64,000 bases of DNA, taken from assembly GCF_900090045.1 (NCBI RefSeq), contig NC_041784.1, positions 224,501 through 288,500 of the forward strand. Direction: 5' to 3'. This document shows positions 24,982 to 37,900 of the stretch, piece after piece (positions within the stretch are counted from its first letter, which is position 1; every line of letters starts with the position of its first letter). The position numbers and the translations under genes are program-made. The stretch is from Plasmodium malariae (lineage: Eukaryota > Apicomplexa > Aconoidasida > Haemosporida > Plasmodiidae). The notes below the pieces were generated by a model. It was not told where the DNA came from. It searched no databases and saw nothing but the letters and a program-made list of their open reading frames with translations.

Positions 24982-27903
24982 ATGATAATGAATGCTTTTT
25001 CTTTTTCAACCTCATTAAGGCATAGTAAAATACTTCGAATTTTGAAAAATGAAAAAAGCTACTTCTGTAGTATGGCCAAAAAAAAGTTTGGTGAACTTCA
25101 TCAACCAAGAACACGATGTGAAAAAAAAAATCATTTAGAAATCATTGATCAAGTGTATTTTGATATGATGGATGCTATGAAAGAAAAGAGCATATTAGAA
25201 AAGGAAGAATATAGAAATATGGATAGAAATATTTCTGAGATTATTTTAAATCATAACATTTCGGAAAAGAACCAAGTAATTAAGAACATAATGAGATACT
25301 GCATCGAGTTAAACAAGAAAAGGGGTAAAAAGGAAGAAGCAGAGGAAGAGGCTGCAGATGAAGAAGAGGATAACAAATACAGGAAGAAAAAAAGAAAAAA
25401 TGTGGAGGAGTTAAATAATAGGTATGATCCACAAGGAGACATTTTAAATTTAATAAAAAGTAACGTAAAAGAATATAGCAGTCAATTCAATTCTTGTGAA
25501 ATAGGTATAATTTTGAAATGCTTTCTAAAAATAAAAATGAACGATTTACATATTATACATATATTATTACACCATTTTTTTAAAAGAAATATGAAATTTT
25601 CTCAATATGGAACGTTGTATGTGTTAAACTCTTTTTCTAAGTTGAGCTTACTACCACAGAATGAAACTAATTTTAAATTACTCTGTTCAGATATTTTACA
25701 AAAGTTAAATAATTTTGAATTTAAAAACATTTGTCTAATATGCAACTATGCTTCAGCATTGTATAGAACTAATAAAGTATATATAAAGAACTTTATTGAG
25801 AAAATATGTAAATTTCTCATAAATGACTATAGCATAAGTAGTAATGATGATGTATGGTCTACGGATTCTATTCATTATATTGCTAATGCTTGTGCTAGAG
25901 TTAATTATTTAAACAAAGAATTATTTCTTTTTTTAAAACATAAAATTGAAAAGAAAATAGCATTTTTTTCACTAGATCAATTAGTTTCTTTAACTAATGC
26001 ATATAGCAAATTTAAAAATGCAGAAGAAGCAAACTTTTTATCCTTATACATTTTAATAGCAGATGAAATAATTAAAAAATCATATTTATTAAAATCAAGA
26101 CATATGAGCGTTTTAGCAAACTCTTTTAATAATGCATGCGTACTTCATGAGAAACTTTTTTATATTATTACAGAATGTAGTTTAACACTTATAAGTACAT
26201 TTGAGCCAAAACAGATAGTCATGATTATACATGCTTATGTAAATATAGGCTTACTAAATAATGTTTTACTAGACTCTATATGGAACACTGCATTAGTGTA
26301 TATAGACGAATATCATATCCAAGAATTGTCCATGTTACTACAGGCATATACTAAAAGTTCACAACATAGACAAAATTTTTTCAATAAATTATGTCAGCGA
26401 ATTTATATTTTTATTACTTCTACGTATCCTTTTGTGGGAACAAATGAGAAGAATTTAGAATATACATACGAAAAGTATATTAAGTCGATGAATATATTAA
26501 AACATAAGTACAAAATATTGTCAACAAGTGTAACATTAGATGATTGTTCCTTACTTCTCTATGTGATATATAATCATCAAAATTATTGCATTTACGTTAA
26601 TGATACAATCTTAAAGTGTCAAGAGAAAAAGCAGCATTATCGCATTTGTTTAAACTATAATAACAATAAAGAGGAGGAAAAAAAATACCTTGCTGCTTCT
26701 AACGATATAGCAAAAAATGAGGAACATTGCACCGACAAAAGGGAACATAGCATAATAGACCATATATCGTATCAAAACGGATATGATACAGATGAAATAT
26801 CCTTAAAAATGCATTCGTCTGAAAATATTTCTAACTCTCTTAATAATATCGGTACAAATAGCAATAACGAAATTTTTACTGCACAAGGAGATGAGAAAAA
26901 GGACGATGCACGCAGTGAAATAAGGCATGTTATGTCATCTGGCAAGGTTAACCGCGTTCCCTATTCTAATAAGAGCGAAAATGGTAACACAGGAAATAGC
27001 GACTCTACAGGTAGCAACATTTGTGGAAATACCGATCCCATCGAAAGCCAAATGAATTACATGCAGCATGTTGAATACTACTCTAACGATATTGATAAAG
27101 CAGGGGAATATTTAATAAAATATTTGAGCAAAGATATTAATTCCACCTTACTATGCTCAATAATATATTCTCTCATTAAAGGAAACTGTTTATTACAATA
27201 TGATCTACTAATATGTTTATCTAAACTAACTATTATTTTTCTTAAACAGTTCAAAAGTTCAGAACTTGCCAATATATGTACAGCTTTGTCTGAAGCTTAT
27301 ATATTCGCATCTGATGAAAATAATAGACAAAATGAATTAATATCAAAAAATCAAAAAAAAGAAAATAGGAACATTTCAAATTTAAAGCAAGTTAAAAGTA
27401 TAGGAGTTAGTAATTCTAATAAGAGTGAAACATATGATGAAAAGTTATACTTTTCATCAAAACAATATTTAATTACATGTAAATTATTTTTTGATATGGT
27501 AGAATCCTATTTGAAGGAAAAAGAACATTCTTTCACTGACGTTTATAGTACCTATAAATTTATCACTTCTTTTGGTGCATTAAGAATGATTAAATATTCC
27601 TCAGTTGCATTGCATTTATTTAAATTGTCAATACTGGAAATTAAAAATTTATCTTATTTGCCTCTACAAAAAATAGTAATATCACACAAAGACATACATA
27701 TCTTAACACATAAAAATTATGCACCTATCAGAGGTTTTCCAAATCTAATTATATAGTTACCCGGTAAAATAATACCACTAGAAAGCTCCAATTTTTTTTT
27801 TTTTTTTTTTTTACAGGCAAATGCTTTTATGCAGATGAATGTCTACAACGAGGATGTGTACGCATTTATAAAGAAGTTACAAAAGATGAAAAAAAACAAA
27901 TAA
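24982..27903 (+). CDS. Heptatricopeptide-type helical-repeat protein, probably organellar (926 aa, two exons)
   Basis: The first in-frame ATG is 24982; upstream codons lack ATG. The N-terminus is basic, Ser/Phe-rich and free of acidic residues (MIMNAFSFSTSLRHSKIL), like a mitochondrial targeting peptide. From about residue 150 there are tandem helical repeats of about 35-37 residues with the pattern L..L..AY.K.......L, as in the HPR/FASTK/RAP group of organellar RNA-binding proteins. A charged low-complexity insert lies at about 565-690. I place an intron at 27676-27816 (ATA|GTAATA, acceptor TTACAG, phase 0). Exon 2 is 27817-27903 and encodes ANAFMQMNVYNEDVYAFIKK, which completes the last repeat begun by LPLQKI. 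Without splicing the frame stops at 27756 with a non-repeat tail. No RAP domain is visible. Confidence 0.8.
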
Positions 27904-28097
27904 ATGCGAATAGAGCAAATAACAACAAATGATAAATATGCTTTTTTTTAAAATTTATATGCTCATTTTTTTTTTTTTTTTGTTGTTCCACCTTTTTGTT
28001 AAAATTATGTAAAAGGGTAATCTTCTTAATTCGTGTTAAGTGTTTTTGTTTGTAGTCAGTGTAAGAATCACTCAAAGTCACACTGGTAAGAACATTA

Positions 28098-28154
<57 letters not shown>

Positions 28155-28174
28155 TATGTGCATTTTCATCAAAA

Positions 28175-28653
28175 ATGGTTTCTTTATATGGACCCTCTCA
28201 TAATTTCAAGAAAATGTCATTACTCATGTTATATGGATTATGTTGGATGTCCACTATTATAAAGCGTATTAAGCTCTGAATTTTACTTAACTGATATATT
28301 TCTTTTTTTTTTTTTTGTTTTTTTAAATGTATTATTTTTCCATTTTGAATTAATATGAAAACAAGTTGCAAACTTACAATGACCACAACACATTGTAGAA
28401 AGGAAAATTATCAGGTAGTACTTCTGTTTTGTTAATTAGTTGTGCTACACATTTTATTGTTGTTTGTAAATTTGTTCTTTTTCTTGTATATCTATTATGC
28501 AGACGTATTTTCTACATAAAACATATGAGAAAACAATTTAAAGATGAATATAAAGACTATTACATAGTTATAAAATACTATAATAATAGTTATGATAAAA
28601 GTTTTAGCACTAATTTTTTTTTTATTTTTTTTTTTATTCCTATTCATATTTAA
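28175..28653 (+). CDS. Candidate three-exon small membrane protein (about 85 aa)
   Basis: Proposed exons are 28175-28265, 28399-28414 (a 16-base microexon) and 28503-28653, with phases 1 and 2 closing in frame. Exon 1 encodes MVSLYGPSHNFKKMSLLMLY and on into one hydrophobic segment; exon 3 is basic (RKQFKDEYKDYY). The layout of a short N-terminus, one membrane span and a basic tail recalls small mitochondrial complex subunits, but no family is recognised. The tail encoded after about 28600 is poly-Phe from a T run, so the real end may differ. The exon 2 call rests only on phase and splice sites. Confidence 0.3.
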
Positions 28654-29456
28654 GTGCGTGTTATATTTTCTTCCTCTACGTCTAATATAACTATATTCTG
28701 ATGAATGTTCGATCATCCTGTAGCCATTTATAACAACGTAAATTCCGTGTTGTGAGAAAGTTTCGTAAATACAAAATTGATCTACTCAGAAATGTGAGAA
28801 GTAGTTAATCCATTTTAATTTTGCTTTTTTTTTTTTCATATATGTAATTTATTTATTTATTTATTTTTTACTAAAATACTACAATTCGTTAAAATTATAC
28901 TCATATTATGAGGTGATTCAACAATTTGTTTACTAACTGTTATACCGTCATAAATACCTCTATACAATAACAGGGAGTAGCATTTTTTCCTTTTTGCTGT
29001 AAACTATTTTGCATGTATGTATATATATATATATACATACATATATACATAAATACCCACGCTTGCATATAGTTATCCTAAATTATAACCTATTCAGGCA
29101 TCATCCATAACCATTTTAACTCATAATTCCATACTATCCGTTATTTGGATAATTATGAATTCTTCAATTTTCTTATTCACTCTTTTCTATAACATTATGG
29201 CATGTGTAATGGTTTTTTATATTTTATATAAATATATATTACATATATTCATGTATATAATGATTTTTTTACTAATATAATACCCAAACATTTAAAAGCT
29301 TGATTTTTCAGGTCCAAAAAAAATGAAAAATTTATGAAATTTGTACTATATGTGAAACATTAACTTTTAATTGTAATAATAAAAATAAATATATTATTAT
29401 ATATACAACATATATAAACATATACATATCTATATAATATAGAAAAAATAAAAATA
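28654..29456. other. Intergenic region
   Basis: AT-rich DNA between the small candidate gene and tRNA-Arg, with poly-T, TTTA repeats at about 28848-28868 and (AT)n at about 29020-29034. The A runs at 29443-29454 (T runs on the minus strand) serve as the tRNA terminator. Nothing else seen. Confidence 0.5.
29440..29456 (-). terminator. RNA polymerase III terminator of tRNA-Arg
   Basis: On the minus strand, directly after the tRNA 3' end, there are runs of five and then six T separated by an A. Such short T runs are the standard Pol III stop signal. Confidence 0.75.
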
Positions 29457-29529
29457 TAACGGCGACGGGACTCGAACCCGCAATCTTCGGTTCCGAAGAC
29501 CGACGCCTTATCCATTGGGCCACGCCGTC
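29457..29529 (-). tRNA. tRNA-Arg, anticodon UCG
   Basis: Full cloverleaf on the minus strand. The acceptor is GACGGCG pairing with CGCCGTT, with a G-U at the first pair. The D arm contains GCCCAATGGATAAGGC. The anticodon stem TCGGT/ACCGA closes the loop CTTCGGA, with anticodon TCG at positions 34-36. The T arm is GCGGG-TTCGAGT-CCCGT. It has no intron and no encoded CCA. A and B boxes are internal (TGGCCCAATGG and GGTTCGAGTCC). It decodes CGA, and inosine is not expected because position 34 is U. It closely resembles eukaryotic cytosolic tRNA-Arg(UCG). It is the only tRNA found in the window. Confidence 0.96.
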
Positions 29530-29644
29530 ATAATTATTGAATTCTTCCATATTTATTTAATATTATACTTTTTTTTTTTTTTTTTTTTTTTACTTTCTAT
29601 TCTTTGCTCATATGCTCCATTTGCTATTTTTTAGCGTTTACTTG

Positions 29645-29675
<31 letters not shown>

Positions 29676-30251
29676 CAAAAAACAAAAAAGGAAATCTTAA
29701 ACGTTTAAATACGGTTCAATAGAAAGTTTTTAAAATTTTTTATTAATAATTATTAACAGATGAAATATTTCGTGCGTTTTTTTAATCTCTTTTTTACATA
29801 AAAAAAAAAGAAAAGAAAAGAGTACGTAGCCTACTAAGTAGCAACAACAAATGTAAACAAACTGCTTAATTTTCAAAAAATAGAAAAAATGCTTGAAGAA
29901 ATTATTTTACAGTATTATATATAATATATAATTTATAATATCTATTATATAATACGAAAATAAGGATTAAAAAAAAAGGGAGTGGAAAATGCAAAATGGG
30001 AAATATAACATAATAGGGCTTATTCCATTAAATATTTCTTATAATTTAATATGTGTTTCCATTTATATCTCATAAAAAAATGTAAGAGAAAAAAAATAAA
30101 AAAGAAGCAAAAATAGGTATACATGTGTTTTATTACTATATTAGTATTCATCTTTTTTTACTTTCTTATGCATGTACAAAATGGGTAATGTTATATACAT
30201 ACAAATCTGTATACTTATGTATACGTAAATAATATTAAATCCACAATGTTC
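29530..30251. other. Intergenic region
   Basis: Upstream of tRNA-Arg and downstream of the MCTS1 gene. Poly-T at about 29569-29591, poly-A at about 29650-29675 and otherwise AT-rich sequence. No gene seen. Confidence 0.5.
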
Positions 30252-30607
30252 CTAACTCTCTATTTTGCAATTCCATAAACCATCATTTAAGTAATGGATG
30301 TTTTCAACACATGTGTCTTTATTTATTTCCAAACTAAACGATAAAAATAAATATATATTATTATAAGTATGCATACAAAAAAGGTAAAAAAAAAAAAAAA
30401 AAAAAAAAAAAAGACAAAAAATTAAGGGCATTCCTACATTTGTTTCGATGACATGGTGGTTATCCCAACTGCACACGCGAACTCCTTGTTTTCTGCTCGA
30501 ATTTGCTGTACAGAAAAGCCCAAAATACATAAGGGTATGTATATGTACACATATGTTTGTATGTATGTGAGCATGCAGGTACAAGCACATATTATTATGC
30601 ACCCACC

Positions 30608-30641
<34 letters not shown>

Positions 30642-30837
30642 ACATTACAACAACTGTATTAGCTTCGACGTCATCTAATTTTCCACCGGGAGATGTTACC
30701 CCTGGACACATTATATTCGATCCTCTAAGGACATGTTTTATTGCCCCTTTGTCGACTTGTATTTGTGGCATTATAAATGGATCTAAAAAAAAAAAAAAAA
30801 ACTGAAACTTATATGCGTGTATATGTGCATGTATAGA

Positions 30838-30888
<51 letters not shown>

Positions 30889-31730
30889 CCTCAGTCACGT
30901 TATATTTTGCCCCTCTACATTGTCTTTTGTCGCCGCAAATTCATATGTGCCTATTTTCGTAAAATATACACATTCATCTTATTACATCTGTGTAATAATT
31001 TCAAGTTGGGTATCCAAGGACCGTTTCTTATTTGAAAAAACAGAATCTCGTTATTTGCAATAAGTACAGTTACGTGATTTGTGCTGAAAAGGGAACAGTT
31101 AAAAAAATAGTAGGCATATATATACATAAATACATACATACACATACGCACATATATACAAACATGTGTACATGTATTAGCATATTTACACGTATTATCT
31201 TGTCACGGCATTAACTATTTTTGCCCAGAAACATTTGCAACCAAATGGCTGTAAATTTTGTTTTTATCTTTATTTACCATTTCCCCAAAAATATGGGTCC
31301 CTTTTTTGGAAAAATACCTTCAATGAAATCTTCCAATTTGGGATATTGTTTTAGTATCTTTAAAAAAAAAAGAAAAAAAAAAAAAAAGAAAACACTAATT
31401 TTAGGGCTAATTTTTGTAGAATAATTTTTTCCTAATATTACATCAGATTTTAAGGCTGCTATAGCAGCAGAATTTGCATTTAATTTTATAATAGAATTTA
31501 CTGCTAACATTAGAACTAAAATTGTATCATAACGTATACTTTTACATTTAAATTAAATACACCTCTCACTATTCCATTAAACTAGAACATAACAAATACA
31601 GTTTTTTTTTTTTTTTTTTTTATTCTTTAAAAATTAAAAAAAAGCACATTACTGTCATTTTGATACTTCTCTGCACTGATGACTTCATTAAATTTTGGGA
31701 AGAAATGTTGTCAACACAAAAGCCCTTCAT
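30252..31730 (-). CDS. MCTS1: MCTS1/Tma20 translation factor with PUA domain (179 aa, six exons)
   Basis: Partner of DENR in 40S recycling and translation re-initiation. Exons are 31730-31653, 31357-31278, 31083-30986, 30782-30649, 30505-30438 and 30333-30252. All five junctions have GT..AG ends and close in frame, giving 179 residues against 181 in human. The N-terminal domain contains KSSVQRSIK...[11 protein letters not shown]. The C-terminal PUA domain carries [10 protein letters not shown], then [14 protein letters not shown], and ends [14 protein letters not shown], all strongly conserved in the family. The first 15 residues diverge: the usual MFKKF start is MKGFC here. Introns hold poly-pyrimidine tracts and (AT)n runs. 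The identification rests on domain sequence, not position. Confidence 0.93.
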
Positions 31731-33180
31731 TGTTCATAATTTTTTTTTGCTAAATTTGGAAAAACACACATATAGTACCTACTATTAAGGAAACAAACAA
31801 ATTGAATAAAATTCGCTTTTATGTCTTCAATTTACTAAACAAGCTTTTTTCTCTTTGAAAATATATATTATATAAACGAAAAAATAAATTTTCATAATAT
31901 TGAAAATTATCAGTTCTGAATATTAACGTAATAATAATAAAAAAAAAAATAAAAAAAAGGGGACCTGTGTTTTGCATATGGATAAAAAATACAGTAAAAA
32001 GAGCACATATTATGTTTTATTCTAAAGGACGAAACAAATTTTGGTGTTTCTTGTTTGCAATGATTGTGTATAGAGGGTGTAAATTGGAAATTGTAAACTC
32101 CTTTTAATATAATATAATATGAAAAAAAAATTTACTTAAAAAATGACAAAAAAAAAAAAAAAAAAAAAAAAAAGAAATGAAAAAACACGAAAAAAGAGAA
32201 AAAAAAATAGTTAAAATATACATAAATAATGTTTGAAGAACGCCGTAGAATAAAAAAAAATTTCAAGTGTAATATATATATATATATATATGTATATATA
32301 CGTATATACTTATATATTTATCTTCAGACGAACGTATAAATATCTACTTACGAAACTTAGCAACATATTTTTTATGTGCCTTAATAATGGTTCTTTTTTT
32401 GCGTTTTAAAATGGATTTGAAATTTAAGGACTGATGATTCAAAACTCCTTTTAGTTAATTATTTATTTGCTCATTTATAAATAATATTCTTAATACCGAA
32501 ACAAAAAGGGGAACTCATATATATAAACATACGTACGCACATACATACATGCATACATACATGCACACATACATGCACACATACATGCACATATACATAT
32601 AAGTGTACAAATATATAAATTCGCATACAAATAAATCGAAATACATATTCATATACGCATATTATGTGGGAATGTACTAATACTAAAAATTACGAATTAA
32701 AAAAGGATCTCAAATATAAGTAAAAAAAATAAAAAATAAAAATGGAGAAGAGTATATGGCTTTAAAAATATGCAAAATAATAGTTACAAAAAATACAACT
32801 ATACAAATATTAGCATATGCAAAAATTATCAAAATAAAAACAAAGTAAATACAAAAATGAGGTTTTGTAATGTAAATACAGAGATTCTAATGATTTCATA
32901 ATTAGGGCATAAATTGTCGTACACATATATATATATGTATATATAATATATTATGTATACACATATGTATATGTACATGTATGCATAGATATAGGAAATG
33001 AAACTTCCCTTTTTATTTAAACAAACAGAAAAAAATAGGCACTTATGTGTACCTCTTCGTTCATCTGGATATCCACTCATACTCCCTCACATTTCGTAAT
33101 TCAACTATGGGCGTATGTCTACATATTGCGGTTTACAATTTTTTCCATTTTGTACATTTTTTTCTTTGTTTTGCTTTTTC

Positions 33181-33211
<31 letters not shown>

Positions 33212-33355
33212 AGGCATACAAATAATTTATGAAGGTAACATACTACAAGCTTCAAAAAATGGTGAACACAGAAACAACCCAAAACAGGCAAACATTAAAA
33301 AGAAAATTTTGATATGTTAGAAAAAAAAAAAAGAAAAAAAAAAAGCATTTCCCAT
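31731..33355. other. Intergenic region
   Basis: Between the 5' end of MCTS1 (-) and the 3' end of the 1,625-aa gene (-). It contains poly-A at about 32150-32173, (AT)n at 32272-32291, and ACATACATGCAC-type repeats at about 32537-32600. No coding stretch recognised. Confidence 0.5.
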
Positions 33356-34905
33356 TTATTCCTTTTGCTCATCACTGCTTGGATTTTCAACTGTATTAAA
33401 TTCATCAGAATCTTTGTCAATATCTTTGTTCTTATTAATATTGATATTGCCATTACAATTACTATTATTTTCTCCCTGTTCATTTATCTCGTCAAGATTT
33501 GACTTATCACTGAATGAACAGATTGTCATGGGCAGGTGGTGCGAAACAAAAAAGGAAGTTGGTGTTTTAAATGAATCAGCATTTATGTCCATCTTATTAT
33601 TTTCTAAATTTTCCAATAAATTTGATAGTACTCCATTTTCATTTAAGTCTTGCATTGATCTTAATTGACTCCGTACATCATCATTAGATATCATCCTTCC
33701 TTCAATTATTTTAGCAAATGCATTTAAATTTAATTCTACTCTGTTTAGGTAGTCTAACAACCCAATTCTGTGCTTTATACCTTCGACAATCTGCGGGAGG
33801 GAACAAAAATGATACAAAATAATATATATATATATATATATATACACATTACGCGCTATACTACCACTTTCATATGTATACATACGCACATATACCACAT
33901 TTTTTCTTCACCTTTTTCTGTATTAATTTTTTGTTTTGTTTATTTTCATTTTTCCATTCCTCTCTTATTTGGTTTAGTGAATATTCTATATCCACGTCCC
34001 ACTTCATGTCCTTGGCAAAAAAAAAAATAAAATAAAAAGAAGAAGCTCGTAGATAAGTGTAATCGCATATGTATATATGAGTTCACATGTATGCAATAGG
34101 GTTATATTACTTCTTATATATATATATATATATGCACATATGTATGTATATATGTACACCCATATGTTCATTTTTATACTTGAATCAAGTTCATGATGGT
34201 CATATTGGAGGGATCAAATTTATTTTCAGAAGCATCTCCAATGTTTGGTATTGATATGTCATCTATGTTCACATCTAATTCTATGTTTGATCTTCTTATT
34301 TCGTCCAAACTTAAGTGAAAATCATTTACTGTTTTTTCTCCGTATAATGTTAAAAGAGAATTAATGATATTGTTAGGATCTACACTGATAGATTCCAAAA
34401 TTTCTGAAATTTTATTCCATTCTTTTATTAACAAGCTCATACATTCACTTTGTTTTTCCCAGTATTTACATATAAGATTGTGTTCTTCTATTTTTATCTC
34501 TTTTTCTTTAGCACTCATTTTGGGCTTTATGATGTCTTCCTTTTTCTGATAGGGACAAATAAATATTAAAAGAGTGTTTATGTGTAAATTCATATGTAGT
34601 GTATATAAATATTTATATATATGTATGTATGCACATATTTCTTCCTATATATGTTATAAAAACAGCGTAACGATTGAAAAAATAAAAGATAAAAAAACTT
34701 AAACTTCCAGTCACCAATTATCTGTACTATTTGTTAGTGCAGCCAGTTGGGGTGTTAATGTAAAATTCATTTTTTAAATTTCTTAGAGTTATAAGTTATG
34801 TTACTCTGTTTCGATTTACTTCATTTTGTTAAGTTTCAACTCTTTTTTTTTTTTTTTTTTTTTTCTATCATTCTGTGTGTCTTTCTCTCTTTCTCTATAT
34901 ATCTA

Positions 34906-34936
<31 letters not shown>

Positions 34937-37900
34937 ATATATATATATATATATTTATGTATCCTTTTTTGCACTATTTAGGTTCATCCCCTTTCTTTTT
35001 TCCTCAGTGCTTACTAATTCCTCCTCCTTAGAGGGGGCCACGGCATTTGCCTCGATAAATTTTTTTTTTATTTCTGCGTTTATTTGGTTCCCTAACAAAG
35101 CAATTAGCTTTAAAATCATATTTTTTCTTTTCTCGTTAAAGACTTCCTTAATTTCTGCCCCTTCCATGCTTTTTACAATAAATTTGTAGTAATTGGTTGA
35201 AACCTACAATAAAGAAAAGTCAATGCAACGTGGTCATCCGTGTCAAACATAGCAAAGTAACGATTATTTTTGTCATGCAAACTATGAACGACTTAAATGA
35301 ACGCACATGAATATAAACACTATAACATCTCTTCCTATTTTCTGTCAATCTGTGTTTTTATTTATTATTTTATTTTTTTTTCTCTTCCTCTCTCATTACT
35401 GTCAGAGCCAGATTCAACAACTTTGCGTAATTATTTTTCCCAGCTAGTTGAGAGTAATCTAGTGGTTCCATAGAATATTTTTCAAAAGGGTTAGGTATAT
35501 CATACTTTTCCAATAATCCTGTGACGTGCTGAATTTTCTTTAATTTTATCTCAGTTGCTTTTCTAACTTTACTTGAGTCTAGAACAATTTTATTTTTTAA
35601 ATCAATTTTTTTTTCATTTCTTACTTTGGACTTCGATTCGTCAAATATCGAAGCTCTTTTTTTTTCTGTAACATTTTTGTCAATTTTCAAATTTTTTAAC
35701 TCTTCTGATAATATATGATCTTCTATTTTTTTATTTAATTCTTTGTCTTCATCAATATTATCATCATTTTCCATTAATGCATTTTTCTCTTCATTTTTGC
35801 TTATTAATTTAGTATTTCTTTCATCCTTCGATAGCTTAAACTTCACACTCAGGGCCGAACCGCTTTTATTTCTCAGTGACGTTCCTCTAATAATGGACTT
35901 CAGCTGAAAGTATAAACAAGGCAAATGTATCTATGTAACAAGGATCATCAAACATTTTGGTAATGAAGACAATGACTCAAGCAATCATGAAGAGAATATC
36001 ACACAAGTGGGTTGTTCATTAATAAAACCTTACATTTTTGTCATTTTCTCCTACGCTTAAAGATTCTTTCGATTTCTCTAATGATTCTTCAAAGAAAAAA
36101 AAAAAAAAAAAACAAACAAAAAAAAAATATGGGGGAAAAAAATATGGGGAAAATAAGATGGGAAAAAAATAGAATAAAAATCAGAACTTCCAAGTGCTTC
36201 TAAAATTTACATTAATTTAACAAAATATATGGCGCGCAAACCTTTTAACGATTCATCAGATATGGGTATATGACAAGATGCGATATTCGGAATATCGTTA
36301 CTCTTTTGCTCGTAATCGGCGGTTATAATATGTTGCTTTACATTTTTATTCTGATTAATAAAAAGAGGAGAAGGAGATTGCAAAGTAACATGTGTAATAT
36401 CATTAAATTCACTAATTTCAACTACTGATTTAGGTATTAATGCATAAAGTTTTTCATATAAATCATTATTTTTTGGTGAATCTTTCACTACATAAGGGTT
36501 GACTTCATCATTTATCGGAATGGCTGAACTATACATTTCAACTAAGGATTTCCCATAACCTATTTTACTTTTTTTTTTTTTTTTTACTTGCTTCTTGTTT
36601 TCTGTTGAGAATCTGATAAATGTAAGAGCATCTTTGTCTGCACGAGGAAATGGAACGAATATACAACTCTAGTCCGATGTGCTTACAACAAAAATGGGCA
36701 CGTGCACGGATAGTTACACATGCATAACACAAATATATGCAAATGTACATACATAAGTACATACATAAGTGCATACATAAGTGCATACATAAGTGCATAC
36801 ATAAATACAAACATACATACTTATGCACATTCCACATATCAATGCATATTCGCTCCACTTATAAATTATTGGAAAGCAGTAATAGCATATCGAATAAAAA
36901 CAAATGCACACATTTACAGTTGAGCAAACTGCCTAACTACATACACAAGCATAAGCACAGAGAATACATATGTTCGCTAGTTACCACTCTTAGAATCATT
37001 CGAATAGCTGTTTTGATAGTTTCTAATATCCTCATGCTTGTTTATATCTACGCAGTTGCCAAAAGGACATATATACATGTATACATATATATGTGTATAT
37101 ATGAATGAGTGTATGCGTGCATGTAGTTATACAGACATATGTATAATCCCTTTTCGCAGAGAGAAAGAAACTACACATGTGCAAACACATTTATACGCAG
37201 ATATAAAGACGTATACACATGGACAAACATATACCGGAATAGTTCGTACTCAGATAAGTTTCTTTTCTGTGATCTTCGTACGATGAATCCTTTTCAAGGG
37301 TATGCCCCATATTTGCAAAATATTCAGGAGGATAATTTTTATATGTTTGAACATTGGGACTATTTCTATAACTTTCTTTTGCATAACTTGTTAATTTATC
37401 ATGACAAGGTCTCTTCATAATTCTATCAGGATAATGTTTATATTTCACATTTCTATTTCTATTTCTGTTTCTATTTCCATCTTCATAATTCTTATCACTC
37501 CTCATATTATATTCATTTTTTTCCATATGTAATTTATCATTCATATTTTCATATAATATGTTTTTATTACCATATGCATCAGATGAACAATATCTATGGT
37601 AATCTTCTTCATTTAAATTATCATAATTGATAATATTTTTATTTGAACATATAACATCCATATTGTTTGATTTTTTTCTTAATTTATTATTATTATTATT
37701 ACTATAACTATTACTATTATTATTATTACTATTACTATTACTATTATTATTATTATTATTATTACTATTACTATTACTATTACTATTATTATTATTATTA
37801 TTACTATTACTATTACTATTACTATTATTATTACTATTACTATTATTATTATTATCATTATTACTATTACTATTGCTATTGCTATTGCTATTGCTATTAC

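Noticed and set aside
31442..31515. Frame encoding [10 protein letters not shown] before the second MCTS1 exon
   Set aside because: It could splice in phase 0 to [10 protein letters not shown], but the exon at 31730-31653 ([11 protein letters not shown]) aligns far better with the Tma20/MCTS1 N-terminus and supplies the start codon.
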